Source of the DNA: Alnus glutinosa | Lineage: Eukaryota > Streptophyta > Magnoliopsida > Fagales > Betulaceae | Assembly: GCF_958979055.1 (NCBI RefSeq) | Contig: NC_084896.1 | Coordinates: 372,001-436,000 of the forward strand | Direction of reading: 5' to 3' | Length of the DNA: 64,000 nt | Shown: piece by piece, positions 47,701 to 58,450 of the stretch | Layout: each line of letters opens with the position of its first letter | How positions within the stretch are numbered: position 1 is the first letter of the stretch | Notes under the pieces: model-generated | What the model was told of the DNA's origin: nothing | The model's input: only the letters and a program-made list of their open reading frames with translations | Databases searched by the model: none | Program-made: the position numbers and the translations under genes

Positions 47701-48445
47701 TGCCAAATGACACATTTCAAACATCTCCAGAGAACATTCCATATGCATATGTACATACGTCTTTTGAAGTTTTTACTTTTTAAGGGGTATCTACAGATGT
47801 TCTTCCTTCATTGACATGATTTAGAAACACCCTACCAGAAGTCAAGTTTGAAACTTTCCTTAAAGATTTCAAAAAATATTACAATTCTTCTGGGGTCTCG
47901 GTAGAATGTTTATATGTTAGTGCCCCCGCATAGTATGACTACACATAATGCTCAACTGCCATTAAAGTTCCTTTCCACCACCATGTTCATCTTGTATGTC
48001 TGCTGAAATAACAGGATTACTGGATAACATGGAAACAATTTTATAGATGGAGTGCAACACACAGGTAACTAATGCAGTGGGTGAAATAGGTAAACATGAT
48101 GCCCAATATCACTACTCTTTTACAATAAAAACGTATTCAATAGTACCTGTCACAGAGGGAGATACAAAATCAAAGCTATATAAAATGGAAAAAAAAAAAA
48201 AAAAAAAAAGAAGACCCAAAACAACCCCATCTCACATGTTTGATGGAATGTAGAAGAATTAACCATATACCTGAAGCTTGAGCTCTGATATTAAGAAATT
48301 TTAGCTTTCTGGCATATGGGTACCCCTTTGAATTGGGAAATTTGAGGACTTGGCCATGTACAACATGTTTTTCAGCTAACCCATTTAGGAATAAGCAAGA
48401 TGGCAAAGTGGTTACGGTCGGTGACTGTAGAGAGCAACCCTCCAT
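38737..48445 (-). CDS. TIC62: TIC62, chloroplast FNR-binding Rossmann protein; C-terminal exon broken by a Copia insertion
   Basis: Exons: 48445..48271, 47214..47097, 47001..46929, 46843..46792, 46644..46468, 45843..45762, 45626..45554, 45466..45356, 44319..44167, 43236..43103, 43008..42811, then exon 12 from 42527, and downstream exons 39194..38997 and 38791..38737. The N-terminus (MEGCSLQSPTVTTLPSCLFL) suits a transit peptide. The NAD(P)-binding motif GATGRVG is at 87-93, and an atypical SDR domain continues through VTSLGTN-like LLTSLGTNKVGFPAA and VRPGGMERPTDAY. The C-terminal exons encode Pro/Ser repeats (KPRPLSPYTW; YEDLKPPTSPTP) that bind ferredoxin-NADP reductase. The Copia element at 40080-42464 lies inside exon 12, so the minus frame enters the LTR and stops after GSKETLVET, for a predicted 473-residue product. 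Exon 12 sequence resumes at 40074 but then hits TAA at 39974..39972 without a donor in the right phase. Exons 11 and 13 are both 198 nt, showing repeat duplication. Confidence 0.9.
39972..40079 (-). pseudogene. TIC62: Downstream half of broken TIC62 exon 12
   Basis: Past the Copia element the minus strand continues in frame as TPYRASTPVEVVSPSTGG and ends EKVIN then TAA. Taking out the element and one target-repeat copy restores the exon frame. The usual KPRPLSPY block and a phase-2 donor, needed to join exon 39194..38997, are absent, so a second lesion is likely here. This is inferred from the phase of neighbouring repeat exons. Confidence 0.6.
40186..41313 (+). pseudogene. Copia pol remnant: integrase end and reverse transcriptase part
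   Basis: An open stretch of 375 codons beginning at the deletion junction. It shows the integrase C-terminal signature, a variable linker, then the reverse transcriptase start (WRTAMHEEMKALHKKKNWDL) through FAPVAKMNSIRVLLSIAANL, FDVKNAFMHGDLEEEVYMEI and KALYGLKQSLRAWFERF. It ends at an in-frame TAA ahead of the YVDD block, so the polymerase is broken. No proper start codon context exists. Confidence 0.9.
41643..42293 (+). pseudogene. Copia pol remnant: connection and RNase H part
   Basis: Two frames, 41643-42014 and 42045-42293, separated by a stop at 42012-42014. They carry YLSHTRPDIADAVSVVNQFM, the RNase H active-site type TDADWAGS, TSGYCTLVGGNLVTWRSKKQ and LADMLTKG. The 3' end lies directly against the purine tract and LTR. 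Non-functional. Confidence 0.9.
43389..43665 (-). mobile_element. TRIM (terminal-repeat retrotransposon in miniature), 277 bp, in a TIC62 intron
   Basis: On minus: a 77-bp 5' LTR (43665..43589) starting TGTTAGAATATTAATT and ending AATTTAACA; directly after it TGGTATCAAAGTAG, which resembles a primer site for initiator tRNA-Met (TGGTATCAGAG); an internal stretch without coding; a purine-rich TTGAGGAG; and a 77-bp 3' LTR (43465..43389) of the same order. No protein is encoded, so it depended on other elements. A clean target duplication was not identified. Confidence 0.88.
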
Positions 48446-49406
48446 TGCTGGGGAATTTTTTGAAAATTTGGGGAGAAAGAAACGGTATTTTATCCTGTGG
48501 TGTCTTTTTAGCTGGGCAGTTATGGCACACTTGATCCACTCCATGTGGATATGATGGGTCCCGCCAAATATCCATACGAGCTTCCAAAATCAATCGGCAA
48601 TAGCCGATGCACATGAACAAACTATACTTCGCTCTCTACTGTTATCAACTTAAGCCGTTTATATACCTTGCCCTTTTCCCCCCTGTTGTTCTCCGGATAC
48701 CAAAAATAAAATAAAATAAAAGCTACAAACTCAACTTTTATACAAGTCTTATACAATTATGCTGATGTGAAGTGTTTATAAACCATTTGATCAATTATTA
48801 TTTTAAAAATCCAATAAATCCAATGGTTTAGAGATTGTTTATTGATGTGTTTTGGGAGTTTTTTTTTTTTTTTTTTTTTTGTGTTTGATTATTTGTTAAT
48901 GTTTTCATTTTTAGAAGGAATAAAAAAAAAAAAATTATATATATATATATATAACGAAATTCAAATTGATGTATGGTATGTTAACTCATAATTTGATCAC
49001 GCTAAAATTAACGGCATTTGCACCCGGACCCCATCCTAAGTTAACCTTAGGGCAGACATTGGCACCTATGACATAAACAATCGATGGCGGACGCGGTCAC
49101 TATGGTGGTTAGAGTTGAGCGTAGAGGAGAAATAAGAGTGATTGGTTAAGAATTTGGAAGATTCAACGAGGTTGGACTAAACCGATATGGCGATATCCAC
49201 TATTTTAAACTCTTAAATTTGAGGGAAATGCTACACACTCTCTGACGTGGCTTTTATAATCACAATTGAGATCAAAATTCAACAATAATCCATCTTAAAT
49301 TCAATTGTTTTAAAATACACATATACCCTAAATAAAATAAAATAAAAATTATAAATTACAAATTATATTTATAATTTAACGTAACTATGCCACATGACTT
49401 GTTCGA

Positions 49407-49453
<47 letters not shown>

Positions 49454-50311
49454 CGTGTCAAATAACAGTTACGTTGTATTAATTGATTGGTCTGACATGA
49501 CATATCATTAATTAATTGAATAATAGATTGATAGAGGGACGTATTTAAAACTAGAGAAATATTGAAAGACTTAATTGTTAAAATTGAAAACATAAGAACT
49601 AAATTAAAATCCATGAAAATCTAAGGTATAAATTTGATTTTTTTTTCCCTTGATTTGTTAGGTTTTCTATATTTGTTTATTTGCCTTGTTGCCAATGAAC
49701 AGAATCAATTCAACGGCCACAAAAGAGCATAACCTCCCAAACCCTCCAATACCAATCACAATGTTTTATCAAAGAGTTTGTCGGTGCCAACCCTTCTCTA
49801 GCTTCCTCTAATATCACAAATTTTTTTATGATTTAAAAAAAGCACATCTTTGCCTGCATTTGGAAAATTAATTTTTTATATTTTCAAATCGTAATTTTTT
49901 AAAAATAAAATTTTCAAACAGTTTATTCTCATTGAAAAAATTACATTTTTTATTTACAAAATTACAATTCTTTATTTATAAAATCACAATTCTAAACACA
50001 CTCCTATTCTATTAACACACGCCTATGTCAATTTTATTAACAAGTATTCTAATATAAAATAAAAGTGAAAACTATTTTGAATGATTTGTATTAATTTTGA
50101 CTTGTTTGTTCTTTCTTCTATTTAGGAAAAATAAAAAATAAATAAATAATTTAAAAGGAACAATTTTTCAGTATGTATCTCAATTCATGGCTTCATTACC
50201 AAACAGCAGAAAGGGTGACAGAACAGACAATCTCTCTGAGGAAATACACTTCCCGAAAATGATAATAATAATAATTGTTGTGTGTAACATATCATTCTTT
50301 TCTGTCAAAAA
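48446..50311. other. Intergenic between TIC62 start and the small His-rich gene
   Basis: TIC62 promoter side. Holds T- and A-runs (about 48858-48880 and 48922-48933), TA tracts, a compound (TA)n(GA)n microsatellite at 49408-49451, and a segment from about 49225 reading GGGAAATGCTACACACTCTC that resembles one end of a Mutator-type MITE. No gene is supported. Confidence 0.55.
49408..49451. repeat. Compound microsatellite (TA)n(GA)n
   Basis: TA units run into about 13 GA units, the same compound arrangement as at 1023-1079, which may mark a shared origin in a repeat family. Confidence 0.93.
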
Positions 50312-50560
50312 TCAAACAGAATAAAGAATATATTCTGTAGTTTCAGCAGCCTTGGGACCGCAATACCGCATCTGGGTTGACACCTCGCTGCTGCCACTGC
50401 CAGAGGCGGCACCGCCGCCATGTGGGTGGAGGTGGAGGTGGTGGTTGTCGTCGGAGGCCGCCGGAGGGTGGTAGTACATGCGGCCAGTTTGCGGGCAGTG
50501 AGAATGAAACCTTGCTGCTATTCTGACCCCGGCATCCAACAGCTCCACAATCTTCCCCAT
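50312..50560 (-). CDS. Small His-rich plant protein of unknown function (82 aa)
   Basis: A single exon from ATG 50560 to stop at 50312. The N-terminus [20 protein letters not shown] is followed by [18 protein letters not shown], a histidine-rich stretch ([11 protein letters not shown]), a Gly/Ser region and [20 protein letters not shown] recall conserved small plant proteins beginning [21 protein letters not shown], with no assigned function, which is the main reason to accept so short a frame. The GC-rich composition differs from the AT-rich flanks. A TATA-like run at about 50803-50813 and a GA-rich leader (50640-50680) upstream fit a promoter and 5' UTR. No signal peptide or membrane span is seen. 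Confidence 0.75.
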   Translation of the reverse strand: MGKIVELLDAGVRIAARFHSHCPQTGRMYYHPPAASDDNHHLHLHPHGGGAASGSGSSEVSTQMRYCGPKAAETTEYILYSV

Positions 50561-50802
50561 GATAATATATCTTATAACCTATTTCAATCCCTCCTTATAA
50601 AAAAAAAAAACCCCCCCTTTTTCTCTCCTTTTCTCGAAGGAAAAAGAGAGAGAAAAAGAGAGAGAAAGGAGAAAAAACACTTTTCTTCTCTTTTTCTTGA
50701 AGGAGAAACAAAATGGATTTCCTAGAAGACGTCAAAAATGTAGGCGCCCATGAAACGGAAGAAGAGTTGTGTAGGGTTGGAGAAAGAGGAAGAAGATGTG
50801 TG

Positions 50803-50813
50803 GTATATATATA
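50803..50813 (-). promoter_or_regulatory. TATA-like element upstream of the small His-rich gene
   Basis: On minus this reads TATATATACC, about 245 bases before the ATG, leaving a GA/CT-rich leader of plausible 5' UTR length. Assigned by sequence and position only. Confidence 0.4.
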
Positions 50814-52908
50814 GTGAGGAATTTGCTTTTGTGCCCTTATATTTTATTTATTTATTTATTATTATTTTTGTTAGGTTGGAATACCTACTTTCTAAAAATA
50901 AAAAGGAGAAAAAAATAAGAATAAAAATATTGTTTATATTTCCGAATCTTAACAAGCTATTGATCTAAGCAACATTATTGCTATAATTATTATTATTCTC
51001 TCGTGAAAAATTACTATTCGATAACGTCTACTTAAAAAATTGCTTGACGACCCGACAATTTAAATATTTGTTCTAATAGTCATTATAAAATTTCAAGGAC
51101 AGTTTTTTAAAAAAAATCGTTTAATTTGTTTTATAAAAAACATCAATCCGAAGAATGTTGGTTTTATGGTTTAGAATCAGTTTTCATGTTTGTTGATGAT
51201 GTTGTTTTTTGTTCTTAAAATAAATATATAAACAAACAATTCAAAACAGAAAAACAATTTTTACTCTTATGTCATATCATAATAAATTTTCAAATAAAAA
51301 AAACATATTAATAAAAATATCAAATAAAAAAATTATTTAATTCACTAATTTTCAGTTCAATATGATAATATTGGGCAAAAATGAAACTAGATATGCTCTA
51401 TTTATTAACATGTTTTGGAATATATTTTTTGTTTTCAGCTTGAAAAAATGCTAAAAATAAAAATAATTTTAAATGATTTATATTTTGAGGTGTTTGTTAA
51501 TAACAATATTTAAATATCTTTATTGTTCTTTTTCAAGTGGATCCACTTTTCAAATCCTCTTTGATCTATCACATTCTCCACCGTGGAGGAAAATAAAAAA
51601 TAAAAAAATAAAATTATTGTAACAAAATACACAAACTAGGGCATGATTTATAGATATACCAAAGTACAGGGGCCCCAATGCAAGAACAAAACCGCGTCAA
51701 TGTTGTGGAAATTATTTTCTGGACCAAAACGCGTTTCTATGAATATGCGTGACATGTTCGCCGCGGGGTGGGTGACTGGCAACCGCCAGTGGCCCAGTTG
51801 GTTCGGTTGTTTGCCATAAAGTAGTCGGTCTACTTTGACAATTGTGCCCCCGAGTTTTTCTGGAAAACACGTGATTGTCCTTGAACTTGTTTCCACGTCA
51901 TTATTCCACCCAAGGGCCAAGAGTCAAACAAAAAAAAGTCCGTGTTTCCATTTATGGGTTTTAATTTTCTTGGTCAAACAGTGTAAAAATGAAAAAAGAA
52001 AAGTCTCGTATTCTAGTTTATATGAGGTTTATTTTCTTAGTCAAACATGTAAAAAAGGAAAAGAGAAAACTCTCACCGCTATCATCAATCTCCCACCAAT
52101 GGAGGTGCGCGACCACCTCCCTGATTGCTTTAAGGATGGTCAAACAATTCCAAAGACCTCTTTTGACCATAAGAATGATTCGAACCCTTTTAAAGTAGCC
52201 AAAGAGGTGACTAGCCCCTAACCCCTATTAATGGCGGTGGTGCGAGATTTTTTTTTTTTTTAATTGAATATGAGAAAAGGGTTACCGAGTTGAATTTTTT
52301 TCACTTCTTATTCTAATTGAAGAGAAGATAGGAGATCCTATAGAAATGCTTTCAAAAATATGATTGAAAGCGGTCCACTAAACTAAACAATGTGTCCGAA
52401 AATTGGCACTACGAGACATTTCAAAGCATTCCAGCTATGAAAGAAAGATAAAACTAAATTAATATTTGAAATGCAATTTGCAAAAGACCAAAAAAAAAAA
52501 AAGGAAAATTGTTGATAGAAAGAATAACAAGTAATATTAGAGATATGGTGGTTGCTAAAAATGAAGTTTTAGGTTTTCACCATGTAGTATGATGTGACAA
52601 AATCTAAGCCCATATTAGAGATATTATACAACATGCGATCCATTGATGTGGTCGAACTACTACTGTGGCCGCTAGCAACTACCCCTAAGGTAGCCAAAGA
52701 AATTGTTCGGCCACCTTCAAAGTGGCTAAAGAGGTGGTGAGTACTTTGTCTGACGGGATTAAAAGATTAATAGTAACTATTTAAGATCTGAGCTATTCAT
52801 TTTAAAAATAAAAATTAAAAAAAAAAAGAAAAAAAAAAAAGAAGAAGAGCTAAGATTAAAGATATAGCACAACATGCAATACCATGGATTATGATCTTTT
52901 TATACCCA

Positions 52909-52944
<36 letters not shown>

Positions 52945-53357
52945 CTTTAAAAAAAAAATCACAAAATGTGTTAGGTGTACACCCTTCATATCCCTACCTG
53001 CGATCTCAATCCACCACCACTGTATCAATGTTCATATGCCACAATAAAAAGTTCTTAATTTTTTTTTTCTCAAATAAATTGGAGGAATATCCCAAGTCAT
53101 CTATTGTTTGAAGAAAAAACTCGAATGCTCAAGATTTACTTGTACATTAAAATAATATAATCTTATCTGATTAATTATCGTACGTGTAAACTCTCTCTTC
53201 ATTACCTAAAAAACTTGGAGGAATGAGTAAGACACAATAACCATAATACCCACTAATTAGAATAGCTGAACTTGCTATACTACTAAAAATTACAACCATT
53301 TCAAACTAATTTAAGTCTTTTCCATTATCAGATGAAGCATTTGTTAAGAGTTAAAAA

Positions 53358-53396
<39 letters not shown>

Positions 53397-53504
53397 AAGA
53401 AAGAAAAAGAAAAAGAGAGAGAGTGAGAGAATTTTTTTATTTTCTTTTTCTTTTTCAAAAACACGAGATCCACTGATCAGAAACATTACTGGAATGAGGA
53501 TTCA
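50814..53504. other. AT-rich intergenic region, small gene to RLP24 pseudogene
   Basis: No gene is supported. The open frames at 51648-51920 and 51835-52221 overlap on opposite strands and have no recognisable product. Low-complexity runs include (CT)n at 52914-52940 and a long A-run with GA-rich tail at about 53357-53430. Confidence 0.55.
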
Positions 53505-53541
53505 TTAATCTTCCATGCGTTGGCTCTCCTTTGGTTGGGAT

Positions 53542-53722
53542 GGGAAATGCTAAACATCATCCACTCATCCCCCCTTCATCACCCTCTTTTTCTTAAAAAA
53601 ATTGATTTTTATTAAAAAGTTGTCTCTGATATCACATCAAAGACAACTTTTTAATAAAAATTAATTTTTTTATTATTAAAGGGTAATGAAGGGGGATGAG
53701 TGGAGAATATGTAGAAGCGCTC
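53542..53722. mobile_element. Mutator-type MITE (181 bp) inside the RLP24 pseudogene
   Basis: Inverted arms share CTCCACTCATCCC-type sequence (left CATCCACTCATCCCCCCTTC, right GAAGGGGGATGAGTGGAG) around a hairpin centre with AAAAGTTGTCTCTGATAT against CAAAGACAACTTTT. A perfect 9-bp target duplication GGTTGGGAT flanks it (53533-53541 and 53723-53731). The outer ends (GGGAAATGCTA / GAGCGCTTCTA) are diverged. Confidence 0.85.
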
Positions 53723-54008
53723 GGTTGGGATACCTTGACCATGATCTTTGGAAGAGTAACAAGAGATGGATCCTCGCTGAGGACAGCTGGGGCTTTGACT
53801 AAGCTGATGCTCTGCTCTACCTCCTTTACTGCCTCTCTCATTAGCTGGCCCTTCTTTCCCTTCTTTCTGCAAACATTTAACAGTTACAAGTGAAATGATG
53901 CTCATCACCCTATTACGCTTTTCAACACATAAACCTGAAGGAGAAAAAAATTACATCCTCTCAATGTGTTTGGCTTCCCTCCTTGATCTGACTGTGTTAA
54001 TCGTCTTA

Positions 54009-54324
54009 GGGTGCGTTTGGAATTGCGATTTCATAGACAATAAGTGCGATTTTAAACCAAATTGCAGAACATAGAACGTTTGAGAATTGCGTTTTTAAAA
54101 ATTGCGATTTGAAAACGCAGAAAATCTGTTTTTTCAAATCACAGATAAGATGGTGCTTTTTTTAAAACGAAAAATTTTAAAGGTAAATTCGCGATTTTAA
54201 AAACTAAACTGCGATTTTGCTAAAAGTTTAACTGCGTTTTTAAAAATCACTTTTTTTCAAATCGTACATTTTAAAATCGTTATTTTAAATCGCACTTTTT
54301 GAAATCGTAAACCCAAACGGACCC
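54009..54324. mobile_element. PIF/Harbinger-type MITE (316 bp) inside the RLP24 pseudogene
   Basis: Terminal repeats GGGTGCGTTTGGAATTGCGA and, from the right end reverse-complemented, GGGTCCGTTTGGGTTTACGA. The target duplication is TTA (54006-54008 and 54325-54327), typical of PIF/Harbinger (Tourist-like) elements. The inside is built of repeated GCGATTTTAAA-like blocks. Confidence 0.88.
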
Positions 54325-54639
54325 TTAATGGCCTTCAGCGTCTTTTCTGTGACATTACTGTCATATCGCTCCGGCTTATTACGCTTCCTCTCACACTCAA
54401 AGGTATAGAATCCTGCAAAATGTGGGGAAAAATAAAAATTTAAAAACCAGATATCCACTTGATCTTTTCTCGTCAAACCAATTGGTGTCTGGAAATCTTC
54501 GTACACGAATAATATACAAGAAAACAATAGCATTAAACAACTACCTGTTATACAAGAGTACCAAGAACTATGTGTTGTTACAATCTAGAAAACAAATTAG
54601 ATCTACCAAATTTCCTGAAGAGAAGATAGGAACATGAAT

Positions 54640-55715
54640 AATGGCCCAATCTAGGAGAGATCTTAAGAAGGAGGATTAAGAAGCAGCACATTGGACTCAC
54701 CATCCTCAAAGATCCGACGGTTTCTTTCTCTCCAAATGTTCCACATTAAGAGGAATGGAATAACTTTTTAAATAGCGAGTAGTGATTGGTGGGGGACTCC
54801 CAACCAGCTCCCATCCCCCACTTTTCAACAAATAAATCAATTTTATTCAAAAAGTGAATTTTTTTATTATTTGTTTTTAAATAAAAGTGATTTATTTATT
54901 GAAAAGTAGGGGATGAGAGCCGGTTGGGAGTCCCCCACCAATCACTACCCCTGAATAGCTTTTCTAGGATGTCATGCCTAAGGAATTTTCAACAATGGAG
55001 TCATTGAGGCACTTTACTAAGAGACCCCAAAGCTGATAAGCACTAAGTGCCAGATATCCACAGAAAACTCACAATGGAAGAAAGGATGATTAATAGTTTC
55101 TTCATCATTCTTACAAAGGCAACATTGATTAATCAGATGAAACCCCCACCTTCTAAGATTGTCTACCATGAGAATTCTACCTATAGTTGTAGCCCATAAG
55201 AAGAAAGCAATGCGTGGAGAGGCCTTCATCTTCCAAATGCTTTTCCAAAGAAAAGAACCAAACTCTTTACTGTTAGGAGAAATTAACATAGTGTAGTAGC
55301 TTTTTGCTACAAAACTGTGTCGGCTTGAAAGAGTCCACAGACTCCACACCATGCTATCCGTAGCTCCTGAACGTGGGATTATGGAGTATAAAAGAGTGAA
55401 AAAAGAATCTAAATATTCAGTTTCTCATTCGTTAACATCTCGCATGAAATTAAAATTCCAAAGGGTGTGTGGACCGAAGTAATCCATGTACTCTGAAACC
55501 AAAGCCTCCTTGTTACGAGCTAAAGCAAAGAATTCAAGAAAAAAACACTTTAGAGCACTATCACCACACGACTTATCATGCCAGAAACTGATGTGAAGGC
55601 CATTCCCAACAGATAAAACTAAATGATTTAAGTAGTCAATGTCAGAGATGTTTAAATTAGATTGACTGTAAGAGCACTCACAGTAGTTTATATAAATTTT
55701 TAGGCAGAGTAGCAA
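54640..55715 (-). mobile_element. L1-type LINE relic (polyprotein C-terminal part)
   Basis: Minus-strand frames show the end of a plant LINE polyprotein: VGNGLHISFWHDKSCGD at about 55600, the zinc-binding region WKSIWKMKASPRIAFFLWAT, CCLCKNDEETINHPFFHC with the CxxC...HxxxC pattern, and beyond the nested foldback element LMWNIWRERNRRIFED at about 54700-54750. Stops and frame changes show it is dead. The 5' parts (ORF1, endonuclease, most of the polymerase) are missing. Confidence 0.85.
54777..54951. mobile_element. Foldback element (175 bp) nested in the LINE relic
   Basis: Near-complete inverted repeat: the left arm TAGTGATTGGTGGGGGACTC, CCAACC and the right arm GGTTGGGAGTCCCCCACCAA, TCACTA, with an A/T-rich centre. 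Flanked by TAAATAGC (54769-54776) and TGAATAGC (54952-54959), an 8-bp duplication with one mismatch. It splits the LINE coding sequence, so it arrived later. Confidence 0.82.
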
Positions 55716-56756
55716 CCAAAACTCATTTTTACAAGTTTAGCCAACTACTCTTCAAGACTTGAATCCATTAGCCTATCTAATCTTTTTCTCTATTTTATTA
55801 AAATAATATTTTAAAATTTTTTATTCATTTAGCCGCACAAATGGCGTCTCTAACTCCAGGAATCCTCCTGAGACCCCTTAACCGGCTACAAAAAGCAAGC
55901 GGCCGGTCAGCATCTCCGGTCCATCAAAATGTGTGGTTCCGAGAGCTTGGTTGCAGCTCGAGATGTGCATCTGAAGGCGTCGAGAGAGCTCGTGATTATT
56001 GTGCCCTCTAGGTAAAGGCAGCCTTCTTCGAACGGTTGGACGCAGGCCTCGCCTATATATTGTGAGGAGGGCTTCGCTTTCTCCCAGGAGGAGGTTGTCC
56101 GGGGGTGTCAAGCCTTCGCCTATAGTGGCAGGTGGTGCTGCGGATTCGAATGGTAAGAAGAAGATGGAAACTATTGTTGCTGGAAATTCCGAAGGTTTTC
56201 GAAGCAATTGCTGGGAAAGAGTGTTTGGAAGAACAAACCGGCCGGATCATTGGAGAAGACGACTTCGTTGGAGGCAAACAGACTTGATTATCCTCATCAA
56301 TATTTTCAACTTACTAACAAAACCAAATTCCTGAAATAAAAAATCAAATTTAGAAATTAATAATCATCATGAATAAGAAATCCGAACAATAAGAACAGAC
56401 GAACAAAACATTCTCGATCTGCCTAAGCATTTAATGTTCAATCTATATCATCCATTAAAGTCTATTTCAATGTTTTCCATCATGAAATTCCTATTTTCTG
56501 GCACTCAATTCTGTTTCCAAAGTTGAGGTTGGTATCAACAAAAAATTCCAAACCCAGAAATGCCACAAAATGTGTTTGCTGCATTGAACCTTCCCAAAAT
56601 CTCATTTTTAGATAAATAATCGAAATATCATTAAAAGCATAAACTGTAACACAGGAAATATATAAGAAAAACATCTAGTTAGAAGGAAAAAATGTAAGAA
56701 AAACATGGACATTATTAAGCTCCAAAGGAGATACAATTGCAATTGTCCAAAGATTA

Positions 56757-56759
<3 letters not shown>

Positions 56760-56822
<63 letters not shown>
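56760..56822. repeat. (TA)n microsatellite
   Basis: About 31 TA units; the open frames running through it on both strands are artefacts of the repeat. Confidence 0.97.
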
Positions 56823-56825
<3 letters not shown>

Positions 56826-57296
56826 AAGAAAAAAGCTTTAAGCTCCTCCAACATTTTCTCACGGTACTAAAAACTCAAATAATTTATTTTACTTCAAAGA
56901 CACCACAAAATACAAGAGGGACCATCTTTTCTAGCAAACCTCCAACAAGAATATTAAGCTTTTATGATACTTTTGAATGCTTTAGGTGGCCGAAAAACTT
57001 ATGGGTATTACTTTAGGAGTGAAAATGCAGTTACAGTTAGCGGTTATCATTATCAACCCTAACTGTAACTGTCCTAGGCGGTTAGTCTAATTTAATAATA
57101 GCATGGCTAGTGGTTATTTACACCCTATTAACCATGCACTTTCAAAGTGAGGCCTAAATTGGGCTTTTTTTTTTGGGCTCACTTACGATGTTTTTGGCCC
57201 CCTTTGCCTTTTTCGGGCTCACCTTAGATGTATATTACTCAAACCTGGTCCTAGAGATGGCTAGCTTTGTCACGGGCCAAAAAAAAAAATCAGTAT

Positions 57297-58240
57297 TTTT
57301 TTTTTTTTTGAACAAATAGCATGTGCTATTATATATTTCTTCTCAAGAAAGCCCGTAGGCAAGGACCAATACAGATAAAAAAGGTACAAGACCCCATCAC
57401 CCTAAGCTAGAAAACCTAACTTGAACAGCAACCTAAATAATACAAAAAGATTACAAGGACACCAATAAGCCACTCTTTACAATTTAGCACAGACAACAAA
57501 TAAAAGATGGTAGATCTAACACCTGCGCCAACAGATAGTCCTGTAACATTTATGCATCACACAGGCTGACTGTGGAAAGAAAATAAAAAACAACAAACCA
57601 TCCTAAACAGAAAACCAAAACGGGACCGGAGCCAAGAAAATGACGCCGCCGGCGACGGCGCGTGCAGACCACTCGCTGACGCTGGGGACCTCCTCTGCAA
57701 CATAAATCCGCTGGAAGACTCTCGAACCACCAGGAAACCACCCCATCGCACCTTGGAAGACAAGTCGTGACCCACACGCGCCAGATCAGGGAGTTACCTC
57801 CCTGGCGTGTGCAGGCCACGCGCCAAGCATGGAGAGCCGGCACGACCGTGGCTGGAAGCTGCTGGACCGGAAGAGGCTGGTGACCCCTGTGGAGAGGCGC
57901 GTGCCTTTAAAAGCCTGCCGGAGAAGAGCAAATCTGACTACAAAGAAAAAACCCAAAATAAATAAAACCAAGTCAAGAAACTCCGCCGGAGGCATCGGAA
58001 AAAGTCGTTCCCCAACCTAGAACCGTAAAGTCTACTGTCAGGGGACAACAACCACCACCAGATCTAACCCAGGGGAACAAACTCTACAGCCTTAAAGGTT
58101 GGAAAGCACCTAACCTCCACAGGATCTAATCAGGGAGGAGCAAAAACTCCCCTAAAGGGCGAGGACATTACCACCGGGGGAGGGAGGCATAGAACCCTCC
58201 CCCCCGGAACACACAAAATCTCAGGCTCGCTCTCTCTCTA
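57297..58240 (-). mobile_element. GC-rich retroposon-like block with A-tail
   Basis: On minus the block starts with a GAGAGAGAGCGAGCC-type leader, runs through GC-rich sequence with Cys/Trp-rich chance frames, and ends in an A-run after GCTATTTGTTC at about 57310-57297. Composition differs sharply from the flanks. An A-tail on the minus strand suggests retroposition (SINE- or LINE-leader-like). Neither ends nor family are certain, and no target duplication was found. Confidence 0.45.
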
Positions 58241-58288
58241 GAAACTCTCGGGACCTTCTCTCTCTAGAAACCAGTTTTAACTTTTCAT

Positions 58289-58327
<39 letters not shown>

Positions 58328-58328
<1 letters not shown>

Positions 58329-58450
58329 GTTGTAGCTGTATTCATATTTAAATGAATACAATGCAGCTTGTATACGGTTGAAGTCTATCTCTCTCCCTGT
58401 CTCTCCTATTTGCTGCACAGGAATCTACCTAGATCAATACAGCTACAACG
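58328..58450. repeat. Perfect 15-bp inverted repeat pair
   Basis: CGTTGTAGCTGTATT at 58328-58342 is exactly complementary to AATACAGCTACAACG at 58436-58450, 93 bases apart. It may be the ends of a short foldback element that followed the A-run at 58291-58326, or the stem of a transcript hairpin. Confidence 0.7.

Larger units (their letters stand above)
53505..54412 (-). pseudogene. RLP24: RLP24-like ribosome biogenesis protein pseudogene, split by two MITEs
   Basis: Minus-strand remnant of the C-terminal half. From 54412 an acceptor is followed by GATTCT, two extra bases (a frameshift), then [20 protein letters not shown] and KTLKAIK. A Harbinger MITE (54009-54324) interrupts here; beyond it come TINTVRSRREAKHIERM and an 87-bp intron (53954-53868). 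The next exon carries KKGKKGQLMREAVKEVEQSI, SLVKAPAVLSEDPSLV and KIMVKVSQP. A Mutator MITE (53542-53722) interrupts again, and the last residues KESQRMED end at TAA 53507..53505. Each break closes in frame when MITE and one target repeat are ignored. Family knowledge: RLP24 replaces eL24 in pre-60S particles. The zinc-binding N-terminal half is missing. Retained introns show a segmental rather than a processed copy. Confidence 0.88.

Noticed and set aside
48176-48270. Extension of TIC62 exon 1 past 48271
   Set aside because: The frame runs into the intron and a poly-A stretch; the donor GTATAT at 48270 and the acceptor at 47214 give the conserved sequence.
51648-52221. Overlapping open frames on both strands
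   Set aside because: No recognised product and AT-rich context; not supported.
55878-56334. GC-rich frames of about 110 codons on both strands
   Set aside because: The block looks like once-coding DNA but no family or consistent frame was found, so no gene is called.
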